Shown: positions 1-7,385 of the stretch, piece after piece
How positions within the stretch are numbered: position 1 is the first letter of the stretch
Layout of the letters: every line of letters begins with the position of its first letter
DNA from: Halobacteriales archaeon QH_7_66_36
GTDB lineage: Archaea > Halobacteriota > Halobacteria > Halobacteriales > Haloarculaceae
Assembly: GCA_003021175.1 (NCBI GenBank)
Contig: PXQV01000015.1
Location: 120,170 to 184,169, forward strand
Length of the DNA stretch: 64,000 bases
Direction: 5' to 3'
Program-made: the position numbers and the translations under genes
Notes under the pieces: generated by a model
What the model saw: the letters and a program-made list of their open reading frames with translations, nothing else
Told to the model about the DNA's origin: nothing
Database searches by the model: none

Positions 1-141
1 AGGGACTATCGGTCCCTCGGGCCGTGTGAGCGGCGAAGCCGCGAACAGACGGCCACCGGCCGCGAGCAGACGGTCGAGCGTCCGGGGGCTTTCTACACCC
101 TGTTGTTGGCCCATCCAACTGAAGCGCGCTTATCTGAACAC
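1..141 (+). repeat. Hairpin-rich intergenic element, copy A (right part; left part lies outside the window)
   Basis: The window opens inside an element that recurs six more times here. Three hairpins can be seen: GGGACTATCGGTCCC near the start, GCGGCGAAGCCGC around 30-42, and CGGCCACCGGCCG around 50-62. A right arm follows with GGGGGCTTTCTACAC around 83-97, and the copy ends at CTGAACA (134-140). The first 76 bases match the end of the copy at 13235-13638 almost exactly, and the right arm matches the copy at 49447-49917. No protein is credible in it. Confidence 0.8.
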
Positions 142-191
142 CACCGACTAACGGAGCGGGGTTTTACCACGGGAGGGTTCCACCGTCGGAT

Positions 192-1301
192 ATGAACGAG
201 GAGGACCCCGTCGAGGCGCGAGCGGACGGGACGCGCGACCTCTACGACATCGCGCGGTGGGAACCCCGGACGGCGCTCGACCGGCTGGCGGTGCGCGTCT
301 ATCGGACGGCGCTGGCAGTCGCACGGGTGGTGTTGATACTGCTCGCGTTAGCCATCCTGCTGGCGCAGTTCCTGCTCGGGGGGCTCGGCGCGGCGCTCGC
401 ACGGGACCCGTACGCGATTGGACTGGTCGTCCTGTCGGTGGTGCCGGCGCTCGCGCTCGTCGCCTACGTCTACGTTATCGACGCGACGACCGGCGAGCCG
501 CTGGAACTACTGGTCGGCGCGTTCGTCCTCGGCGTGCTGTTCGCCGGCTTCGCGGCCATCATCAACGGCTTCCTCTCCGCGCTGCAGGTCGTGCCGCTGG
601 TCGGCACCGTCCTCTTCTTTTATGTGGTCGTGGGACCCGTCGAGGAGTCAGTGAAACTGCTCGCGGTTCGGCTCTACCCGTATCGGGACGACCGGTTCGA
701 CGCCGTGGTCGACGGGGCCGTCTACGGTGCGGCCGCGGGCCTTGGCTTCGCCACCATCGAGAACGCACTGTACATCACGCGGCAACTCGGCGCGAGCGGC
801 GGCACGGAGGCGCTGGCGGTTCTCGGTCTCGGCGGCGTGGCGGTCGGAACGGGCGTGCTCGCACAGACCGGACTTGGCGGCTTTCTCTCACAGATAATCG
901 GAGAGGGCGGCGGCATCACGGCGGTCCGGGCGCTGGCCGGGCCGGGCCACGTCATCTACTCGGCGTTCGCCGGCTACTATCTCGGCTTGGCGAAGTTCAA
1001 CGGCGACGACGCTGGGCCAATCGTGGTGAAGGGATTGCTCATCGCCGCGTTCATTCACGGCACGTACAATCTGCTGGCCGGTCTCGTGCCCCTCGTCGTT
1101 TCGGCTTTCTTCCAGCAGGTGCCGCCGATACTCATCTTCTTCGGCTTCGTGCTCGTCTACGACGGGGTGTTCGGGGGGTTGCTCGTCCGGAAGCTCTCGC
1201 GGTATCGGTCCGCCTACCACGCGGTCGACGACGACGGACGCCCCGCCGACGTGGTCGACGCGGCGACGCTCACCCCCGAACGGACGGAGTTCGAGGACTG
1301 A
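192..1301 (+). CDS. PrsW-family intramembrane metalloprotease
   Basis: This 369-residue polytopic membrane protein has about nine hydrophobic segments after a soluble acidic N-terminus of about 35 residues. PrsW signatures are in order: EESVK at about 150-154, a FATIENALY stretch at about 185-193, GHVIYS at about 251-256 and HGTYN at about 288-292. These Glu and His residues form the presumed metal site of the family. Bacterial PrsW cleaves an anti-sigma factor, but the archaeal substrate is unknown. The ATG at 192 is the first start after the upstream repeat. A T-run follows the stop. Family assignment is strong and substrate is not inferable. Confidence 0.87.
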   Translation: MNEEDPVEARADGTRDLYDIARWEPRTALDRLAVRVYRTALAVARVVLILLALAILLAQFLLGGLGAALARDPYAIGLVVLSVVPALALVAYVYVIDATTGEPLELLVGAFVLGVLFAGFAAIINGFLSALQVVPLVGTVLFFYVVVGPVEESVKLLAVRLYPYRDDRFDAVVDGAVYGAAAGLGFATIENALYITRQLGASGGTEALAVLGLGGVAVGTGVLAQTGLGGFLSQIIGEGGGITAVRALAGPGHVIYSAFAGYYLGLAKFNGDDAGPIVVKGLLIAAFIHGTYNLLAGLVPLVVSAFFQQVPPILIFFGFVLVYDGVFGGLLVRKLSRYRSAYHAVDDDGRPADVVDAATLTPERTEFED

Positions 1302-1335
1302 GTAGGGGCACCGTCGTACACCCGCGATTGGCCGA

Positions 1336-1340
1336 TTTTT
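1336..1340 (+). terminator. T-run terminator after the PrsW gene
   Basis: Five consecutive T residues in an otherwise GC-rich spacer, about 35 nt after the PrsW stop codon, fit the U-run terminators of archaea. There is no strong hairpin just before it. Confidence 0.35.
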
Positions 1341-1358
1341 GTTCGCGTCCCGCCGGTC

Positions 1359-1566
1359 GTGTTCAGTGAAGCGATTGCTGGCGAGAGAGCCGGTTAGGGT
1401 GGGACTGGAAGGGGCTGTGCGCTCGACGAAGACGGGCAACACAAGGACCGCAGGCGGGAGCGGCGCGACCGACGAGGACCGCAGCGAGCCCATCGAGTCG
1501 AGCGTGCAGGGGCTTCCAAAATCGTCGCCGCCCCTCTCGCTGCAACTCCAAGGCCAACTAAACAGC
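1359..1566 (+). repeat. Hairpin-rich intergenic element, copy B
   Basis: It starts with GTGTTCAGT, has the core GGGTGGGACTGGAAGGGGC at about 1397-1415, and ends with AACTAAACAG at about 1556-1565. The right arm (GAGCCCATCGAG through CAGGGGCTTCC) is nearly identical to that of copy C at 9349-9622, and the left arms of B and C also align. The internal hairpin cargo is short. Together B and C define a subtype whose right end reads AAACAG rather than CTGAACA. The element sits directly upstream of the HTH-10 regulator gene. Confidence 0.75.
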
Positions 1567-1634
1567 ACCGTCTGGAGGACGACAAGCGTTATCAGCGCCG
1601 GCGAAGTATGCCTGTCACTGGCACAGGTGGAGGC

Positions 1635-2903
1635 ATGATCGAACTCACACTCGACATGGAGCAGTACGACTGCCCGTTCATCGACACGACCGTCGAGCAC
1701 GAGGTGACGTTCTCGGCGGTCCACTGGGAGTTCGACGAGACGGCGCGGTCGCTCGCCACGCGGATGTTCGTCGAGGGGGCAGACCGCGAGGCGCTCGACA
1801 ACGGTCTCTCGGCGCTGTCCGACCACGAACACATGCGGGAGGCGACGCTGCTCTCGAAACAGGACGACGTGGCCCACGTCCGGACGACCATCCACGAGAC
1901 GGCCGCGATGGCGACCATCCGGCGCAACGACGGCTACATCACGGGGCCGTTCCACATCGAGGGCGGCAGCGAACTGTGGCAGGTCGGCTTCGACCGCGCG
2001 GACACCGCCGACGGCACGCTCGCCTCGCTGGAGACCGACAACGAGTTCGCCGTCGTCGAGCGGTCCGAGATGTCGCTGGCCGACATGAACGGCTTCGTCA
2101 GCAACGTCGGCGCGGCGATGACGCTCGTCGACGGCTGTCGCGACCTCTCGGAGACGGAACGCGAGACGCTGGAGGCGGCCGTCGACGAGGGGTACTTCGA
2201 GTCGCCGCGCGACGCCACGCTGGGCGACTTGGCCGACCGGTTCGACGTGTCGAAGCCGGCCGTCTCGAAGACGCTCCGGCGCGGCGAGGGGAAACTGCTC
2301 GGCCGCGCCGTCGACGCGCTCGACGACTTTTCACATGTTAACGAGGTAATCATTGCTGGTGGCTGGCTACTCGGACGTGTGTCATGGGACGAGACAGCTA
2401 CACGCGACGGCGGATGCTCGCGAGCGCCGGCGCGGAGGGCATCGTCGCCGGCTTCACCGTCGCGACGCTCCCGCAGCTGTTCACCGCGTTCCTCAACGGC
2501 GACTACTCGTTCCGGGTGTTCGGCGGCTTCGCCACCCAGATTACGACCGGTATCGTCGGGCAGACGCTCCAGAAGGTGCTCGGCGAACCGCTCACGGCGG
2601 AGAAACTCTCGAACGCGAATCTCGGGCCGTTCACCACCCGCTACCACTGGAACCAGTACGACAACGAGATCAACAGCGCGTTCGTCGAGAGCTACACCGA
2701 CGCGTACGGCGTCGTCCCGGACCTGTTCTCCTCGGGGACGTTCACCGCGTCCTCGGCGCTCGTGCAGGCCGTCGAGGCGTCCGGCTCCACGGCGAGTGCC
2801 GACATCAGCGCCGAACTGCGCGGGATGGTCGTCGCCGACACGCCGAAGGGGGCCGACGGCTACTCCTTCCAGGAGTACAACAATCAGGCCCGCTCGCAGA
2901 TGA
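1635..2903 (+). CDS. HTH-10 (bacterio-opsin activator type) transcriptional regulator with a lost stop codon
   Basis: The conserved protein covers about 1635-2333. It begins MIELTLDMEQYDCPF, as family members usually do, and ends with an HTH-10 domain (DATLGDLADRFDVSKPAVSK, then LRRGEGKLLGRAVDALDDF). An in-frame ATG at 1608 gives nine more residues and is less family-like. The usual C-terminus would stop right after DALDDF, but the codon there (2331-2333) is TCA. The frame then stays open to 2903, running out of register across the next gene and giving about 190 low-complexity Arg/Ser-rich residues. The simplest explanation is TGA-to-TCA stop loss or a nearby indel. Members of this family usually control neighbouring operons, so the decayed liv-type operon downstream may have been its target. 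Confidence 0.75.
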   Translation: MIELTLDMEQYDCPFIDTTVEHEVTFSAVHWEFDETARSLATRMFVEGADREALDNGLSALSDHEHMREATLLSKQDDVAHVRTTIHETAAMATIRRNDGYITGPFHIEGGSELWQVGFDRADTADGTLASLETDNEFAVVERSEMSLADMNGFVSNVGAAMTLVDGCRDLSETERETLEAAVDEGYFESPRDATLGDLADRFDVSKPAVSKTLRRGEGKLLGRAVDALDDFSHVNEVIIAGGWLLGRVSWDETATRDGGCSRAPARRASSPASPSRRSRSCSPRSSTATTRSGCSAASPPRLRPVSSGRRSRRCSANRSRRRNSRTRISGRSPPATTGTSTTTRSTARSSRATPTRTASSRTCSPRGRSPRPRRSCRPSRRPAPRRVPTSAPNCAGWSSPTRRRGPTATPSRSTTIRPARR

Positions 2904-3037
2904 CCATCGCGGAGCTAACGGTCAACGACGAGGCCAACTGGAACGCCGCGATCAGGCCGAGCGCGCCCGTCACGGCGGTCGACGCCGAGCAGACCACCAT
3001 CCCGTCGGACGCCTCGGAGATGGACTGTACGCTCTAA
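2384..3037 (+). CDS. Branched-chain amino acid-type ABC transporter substrate-binding protein, internally deleted
   Basis: The 217-residue product starts with a Tat-like signal (SYTRRRMLASAGA) and then passes at about residue 16-18 straight into GIVAGFTVATLPQLFTAFLN, which belongs to the middle of type-1 periplasmic binding proteins. The rest (GGFATQITTGIVGQTLQ, YHWNQYDNEINSAFV, DTPKGADGYSFQEYNNQARS) is the normal C-terminal half. Full-length relatives are about 400-430 residues, so about 180-200 residues are missing, in frame. The first lobe and most of the ligand pocket are gone, and solute binding is unlikely. The stop overlaps the livG ATG by one base. Confidence 0.7.
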   Translation: MGRDSYTRRRMLASAGAEGIVAGFTVATLPQLFTAFLNGDYSFRVFGGFATQITTGIVGQTLQKVLGEPLTAEKLSNANLGPFTTRYHWNQYDNEINSAFVESYTDAYGVVPDLFSSGTFTASSALVQAVEASGSTASADISAELRGMVVADTPKGADGYSFQEYNNQARSQMTIAELTVNDEANWNAAIRPSAPVTAVDAEQTTIPSDASEMDCTL

Positions 3038-3819
3038 TGCTCGAGACCGCGGGACTCACGAAGGAGTTCGGCGGGTTGACGGCCGTCGACGCGGTCGACT
3101 TCACGCTCGCCGACGGCGAACTCTGCTCGCTCATCGGTCCCAACGGGGCCGGCAAGACGACCTTCTTCGACCTGCTGACGGGCGTGCTGGAGCCGACGGC
3201 CGGCACCGTCTCGCTCGCCGGTGAGGACGTGACCGACCTGTCGCCGGACGCGACGGCGCGGCGCGGTCTCCACCGCTCGTATCAGATGACGAACGTCTTC
3301 CCGACGACGAGCGTGTTAGAGAACGTCCGCGTCGCCGCACAGGCCCACGGCGAGGACTCGTTTCGGCTGTGGCGCAACGTCGGCGCGTTCGACGGCTACT
3401 ACGAGGAGGCGTATCAGATACTGGAACGGGTTGGACTCGCCGACCGGGCCGAGCGACCCGCGGAGAGTCTGAGCCACGGCGAGAAGCGGCAACTCGAAGT
3501 CGCCATCGCGCTCGCTGGCGAGCCGTCGGTGCTCCTGCTCGACGAGCCGAACGCCGGCGTCTCCTCGGAGAGCGTCGGCGACATCATCGACCTCATCGAG
3601 GACGTGGCGCGCGACCACGCCGTCCTGCTCGTGGAGCACAACATGGACATCGTGATGAACGTCTCCGACCGCATCGTCGTCCTGAATCGTGGGCGCGCCA
3701 TCGCCGACGGGCCGCCCGACGAGGTGCGGGGCGACCCGACCGTGCAGGAGGCGTATCTCGGCGGCTACGAACCCGGCCAGCTCGCCGATGACGACTCGTC
3801 GCCGGAGGGAACCGCATGA
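3037..3819 (+). CDS. livG: Branched-chain amino acid-type ABC transporter ATPase (LivG-like)
   Basis: This 260-residue ATP-binding subunit appears intact. It has Walker A GPNGAGKTT at about 33-41, a signature LSHGEKRQLEVAIAL at about 149-163, Walker B VLLLDEPNAGVS at about 170-181, and the switch His in LLVEHNMDIVM. The LSHGEKR signature is characteristic of LivG and UrtD rather than of sugar importers. It overlaps the upstream gene by 1 nt and livF by 4 nt, so the operon layout is preserved although the permease and binding-protein genes are damaged. A urea- or amide-type substrate is possible instead of amino acids. Confidence 0.85.
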   Translation: MLETAGLTKEFGGLTAVDAVDFTLADGELCSLIGPNGAGKTTFFDLLTGVLEPTAGTVSLAGEDVTDLSPDATARRGLHRSYQMTNVFPTTSVLENVRVAAQAHGEDSFRLWRNVGAFDGYYEEAYQILERVGLADRAERPAESLSHGEKRQLEVAIALAGEPSVLLLDEPNAGVSSESVGDIIDLIEDVARDHAVLLVEHNMDIVMNVSDRIVVLNRGRAIADGPPDEVRGDPTVQEAYLGGYEPGQLADDDSSPEGTA

Positions 3820-4553
3820 GCGGGGAGACGGCAGACACGTCGACGCCTGACGCTCCCGCGCCGCTGCTCGACGTGACGGACGTCCACACCTACTACGGCG
3901 AGAGCCACATCCTCGAAGGGGTGTCGCTGTCCGTCGACCGCGGTGAGGTGGTCGCGCTCATCGGGCGTAACGGCGTCGGCAAGACGACGCTCCGGAGCGT
4001 TCTCGGACTGACCCCGCCCCGCGAGGGGACGGTTCGGCTCGCCGGCGAGGACGTGACCGGCCGCCCGACGAACGAAGTCGCGCGCCGCGGCGTCGGCTGG
4101 ATTCCCGAGGAGCGACGGGTGTTCTCACAGCTCACGGTCGCGGAGAACATCCGCATCGCGGCCCCGGCAGACGCCGACACGCAGGCCGCGCTCGACCGCG
4201 CCTACGACACCTTTCCGGCGCTGGGGGAGCGACCGAACGCCAAGGCCGGCGCGCTGTCGGGCGGCCAACAGCAGATGCTCGCCATCGCGCGCGGCCTCGT
4301 CGGCGACAACGACCTGTTGCTCGTCGACGAGCCCTCGGAGGGACTCGCGCCACAGATCGTCGCCGACGTGGCCGAGGCACTCGCGGCAGTCGCCGAGGAG
4401 ACGACGATACTGCTCGTGGAACAGAACCTGCCGCTGGCGATGGACCTCGCTGACCGCTTCTACCTGCTCGACAACGGGCAGGTCGTCGCGGACGGCGAGG
4501 CGACGCGGGGCGTGACCGAAGACGAGGAGATACGGAGGTATCTGTCCGCATGA
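3816..4553 (+). CDS. livF: Branched-chain amino acid-type ABC transporter ATPase (LivF-like)
   Basis: This 245-residue second ATPase of the operon has Walker A GRNGVGKTT at about 50-58, GWIPEERRVFSQLTVAENI (typical of LivF) at about 94-112, signature LSGGQQQMLAIARGL at about 148-162, and Walker B LLLVDEPSEGLAP. It overlaps livG by 4 nt at the start (ATGA), and its TGA overlaps the ATG of the livH remnant at 4550. All catalytic motifs are present, so the reading frame is intact. Without complete permeases the pair probably has no partner. Confidence 0.85.
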   Translation: MSGETADTSTPDAPAPLLDVTDVHTYYGESHILEGVSLSVDRGEVVALIGRNGVGKTTLRSVLGLTPPREGTVRLAGEDVTGRPTNEVARRGVGWIPEERRVFSQLTVAENIRIAAPADADTQAALDRAYDTFPALGERPNAKAGALSGGQQQMLAIARGLVGDNDLLLVDEPSEGLAPQIVADVAEALAAVAEETTILLVEQNLPLAMDLADRFYLLDNGQVVADGEATRGVTEDEEIRRYLSA

Positions 4554-5535
4554 GCCTCGCCGTGCCGCTGGTCGCCTTCCTCGACGCGCTCGGGCAGTTC
4601 CTCCGGCCGTCGACGTTGGCGGAGGTGGTACTCAACGGGCTGTCGAAGGCGGCCTCTACGCGATGATCGCCGGCGGACTGACGCTCATCTTCGGGCTGAT
4701 GGGCGTGCTCAACTTCGCGCACGGCTCGCTGACGATGTTCGGCGCGTATCTGGGCGGCCTCGTGCTCGTCCTCGCCGTGGGGCAGGCGACCGGCCCGCTC
4801 GCCCGCGTCGCTTACTTCTTCGTCGCCGTCGTCGTCATCTTCGGCGCGCTGAACCCCGCCATCGGCCAACTCACCGGCGACACCGCGGAGGGGCTGTTCG
4901 GCCTGCTCTCCCTCTCGGCCCCGGAGGTGTCCTACTACATGGTCGGGGCCGTCGCCCTGCTCGCGTATCTCGCGATGCAGCGTCTCCTCCACTCGCCGTT
5001 CGGCCGCGTGATGATCGCCGTCCGCGAGAACGAGGCGCGGGCCCGCGCCGTCGGCTACGACACCTTCCGGTATAAGCTCGCGGCGTTCGCGGTCAGCGGC
5101 TTCTTCGCCGGCGTCGCGGGGGCGCTGTTCGCCGGCTTCCGGCGGTCGGTCGCGCCGGACAACTCGCTGTTCTTCCCCGTCTCCGGCGACGCGCTGTTGG
5201 CCGCTATCATCGGCGGCCTCGGGACGCTCGCCGGCCCCATCTACGGCCGCCTGCTCGACGAGACGGTGCGCGAGTTCCTCTCCAAGGAGGGTGCCGGCGG
5301 CGGCCTCCTCCCGTATCTCCGCGGTCGGCTCTCGGAGGGGACGCCCGCGGCGGAACTGTTCAACGGGCTCACCGTCCGGGAAGCCATCGCGACGTTCCTC
5401 AACGGCCACGCGAGCCTGTATCTCGGCCTACTGTTCGTCGCGTTCGTGCTGTTCGTCCCACGCGGCCTGCTAGGGACGCTCCGCGACCGGGTCGGCGACA
5501 CGCTCGCGGCCGCCGTCGCGAAGCGGCTCCGATAG
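4550..5535 (+). pseudogene. livH-livM chimeric permease remnant, frameshifted
   Basis: The ATG at 4550 overlaps the livF stop and opens a frame that reads EVVLNGLSK, then hits TGA near 4663. Adding one G to the AAGGCGGC at about 4646-4653 restores GLYAMIAGGLTLIFGLMGVL, so a one-base contraction of a G run is likely. From 4663 the open frame begins as LivH (GVLNFAHGSLTMFGAYLGG). By about codon 80-90 it has become the C-terminal half of LivM (SPFGRVMIAVRENEARARAV, IIGGLGTLAGPIYG, LFVPRGLLG). Two permease genes have therefore been fused by a deletion of more than 1 kb, in frame, and then frameshifted. A start at 4663 would give 290 residues, but the product cannot contain a complete permease. 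Confidence 0.75.
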
Positions 5536-5574
5536 AACCGACGACTTTCTTTGCGCCCACCCCTTCGATCCGGT

Positions 5575-7074
5575 ATGGCAACGCAAGACACGGTTCCGGA
5601 CGCGTACGACGATCTGCTCGACCAGTACGAGCGCGCCACCCACATCGCCGACGCCTCGACGGTACTCTCGTGGGATCAGGAGGTGATGATGCCCGAAGGC
5701 GGGACGCCGGCCCGCTCGAAGCAGACCTCTGCGCTGTCGGGCGCGCGCCACGACATCCTCACGAGCGACGAGTTCGCCGCCGCGCTCGACGAGGCGGAAG
5801 CCGCCGACCTCCCCGACCGGGAGGCCGCCGTCGCCCGCGAGATCCGGCGCGAGCACGACCGCGCCGCGAAGGTGCCCACGGCGCTCGTCGAGCGCATCTC
5901 CGAGGAGACGTCGAACGCGCTGCCCGTCTGGAAGGAGGCCAAGGCCGAGGACGACTGGGAGACGTTCGCGCCGCAGGTGGAGACGCTGCTCGACCTGAAG
6001 CGGGAGTACGCCGAACACATCGACCCTGACGCCGACCCCTACGAGGTGCTGTTCGGCGACTACGAGCCGTGGCTCGACCTGTCCGTGGCCGAGGACATCC
6101 TCGAACGCCTCCGCGATGAACTGGTGCCGCTCATCGACGAACTGAACGACGCCGACGCCGACCTCGCGGACCCCTTCGACGGCGAGTATCCGGAGGACGA
6201 CCAGTTCGTGCTCGCCGAGACGACGCTCGACCATCTCGGCTACCCCGACGACCACGGCCGGCTCGACACCGCGCCCCACCCGTTCTCGTCGGGGACGCAG
6301 TTCGACGCCCGCGTCACCACGCGCTTCGACGAGTCCGACCCCGTCGGTGCCATCGGCTCCACGATCCACGAGTTCGGTCACGCCACATACACGCTCGGCC
6401 TGCCGAAGGAGTCGTACGGCACCCCGCTCGGCCAGCATCGCGGGCTCTCGGTCCACGAGTCACAGTCGCGGCTCTGGGAGAACCATGTGGGTCGCTCGCG
6501 GGCGTTCCTCGACTCGCACGTCGGCCGCGTCAACGGCCACCTCGGCACCGACGCGTCCGGCCGCGAACTGTACGAGGCCGCCAACCAGATTTACCCGGAG
6601 AACTGTATCCGAGTCGAGGCGGACGAACTCACCTACCACATGCACATCATCCTCCGGTTCGAGATCGAGCGCGACCTGCTCGCCGGCGACCTCGACGTGT
6701 CGGAGGTGCCGGCCGTCTGGAACGAGAAGATGGACGAGTATCTGGGCGTCACGCCCGAGACGGACGCGGAGGGGTGTCTGCAGGACATCCACTGGGCGCA
6801 CGGCTCCTTCGGCTACTTCCCGACCTACTCGCTCGGGAGTGTGATGGCCGCACAGCTGTTCGACGCCGCGAGTGAGCACCTTCCCGGTCTGGAGGACGAC
6901 ATCGGCGTCGGCGAGTTCGATGCGCTCCACGACTGGCTCACGGAGAACGTCCACGCTCACGGCCGTCGCTACAAGACGAACGAACTCGTCCGTCGCGCGA
7001 CCGGCGACGACTTCAGCGCGGACGCGTTCGTCGACTACGCGACCGAGAAGTTCCGCACGCTGTACGGCGTGTAA
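5575..7074 (+). CDS. M32 (Taq-type) zinc carboxypeptidase, paralogue 1
   Basis: This 499-residue cytosolic carboxypeptidase of family M32 matches the usual family length. The zinc motif HEFGH is at 265-269, the third ligand Glu lies in HESQSR at 294-299, and the family blocks SSGTQFDARVTTRF and IRVEADELTYHMHIILRFEIE are present. It removes C-terminal residues from peptides. The ATG at 5575 (MATQDTVPDAYDDL) is chosen over an upstream in-frame ATG because it matches paralogue 2, whose start is MADTTDDAGDPYDAL. The gene converges on paralogue 2, with a small zinc-finger gene between them. Confidence 0.93.
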   Translation: MATQDTVPDAYDDLLDQYERATHIADASTVLSWDQEVMMPEGGTPARSKQTSALSGARHDILTSDEFAAALDEAEAADLPDREAAVAREIRREHDRAAKVPTALVERISEETSNALPVWKEAKAEDDWETFAPQVETLLDLKREYAEHIDPDADPYEVLFGDYEPWLDLSVAEDILERLRDELVPLIDELNDADADLADPFDGEYPEDDQFVLAETTLDHLGYPDDHGRLDTAPHPFSSGTQFDARVTTRFDESDPVGAIGSTIHEFGHATYTLGLPKESYGTPLGQHRGLSVHESQSRLWENHVGRSRAFLDSHVGRVNGHLGTDASGRELYEAANQIYPENCIRVEADELTYHMHIILRFEIERDLLAGDLDVSEVPAVWNEKMDEYLGVTPETDAEGCLQDIHWAHGSFGYFPTYSLGSVMAAQLFDAASEHLPGLEDDIGVGEFDALHDWLTENVHAHGRRYKTNELVRRATGDDFSADAFVDYATEKFRTLYGV

Positions 7075-7124
7075 CGTCCGGCCGAAACTGAACCGTCATC
7101 GAGAACGACGAGAACGCCCTCCGA

Positions 7125-7292
7125 TCAGGGCTCCCAGCCGCAGACCGAACACTCTACTGCCGACATCTCGTGGAGTCCGCCACACTCCGGACAGCGCTTC
7201 TTGTTGTAGTCCTCCTCCCAACTGGCCGTCTCGGTTTCGTGACCGTTGTCCTCGAGGAACTCGTCGAAGATGTCGTCGTTCGCGGTTGCCAT
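7125..7292 (-). CDS. HVO_0416-type small zinc-finger protein
   Basis: This 55-residue protein starts MATANDDIFDEFLEDNGHE and ends with a zinc ribbon of four cysteines, CPECGGLHEM followed by CSVCGW. That layout (acidic N-terminal helix, then CPECGG and a C-terminal CxxCGW) is the pattern of the haloarchaeal HVO_0416 family of microproteins. The function is unknown; a structural zinc site and protein or nucleic-acid contact are plausible. The start chosen is the internal ATG at 7292, because upstream residues do not look conserved. Confidence 0.78.
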   Translation of the reverse strand: MATANDDIFDEFLEDNGHETETASWEEDYNKKRCPECGGLHEMSAVECSVCGWEP

Positions 7293-7385
7293 ACGTGCCG
7301 ATCTCTGCACTACTGAGACATAAATGTGTGGCACGAGATGGCACGCGACCTGAGCGCACGACTGAAACCTCCCGACGGCGTAGCC

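Noticed and set aside
4132-5409. Long antisense frame opposite livF and the permease remnant
   Set aside because: Mirror of GC-rich codon use; composition is Arg/Glu repeats typical of antisense frames in haloarchaea.
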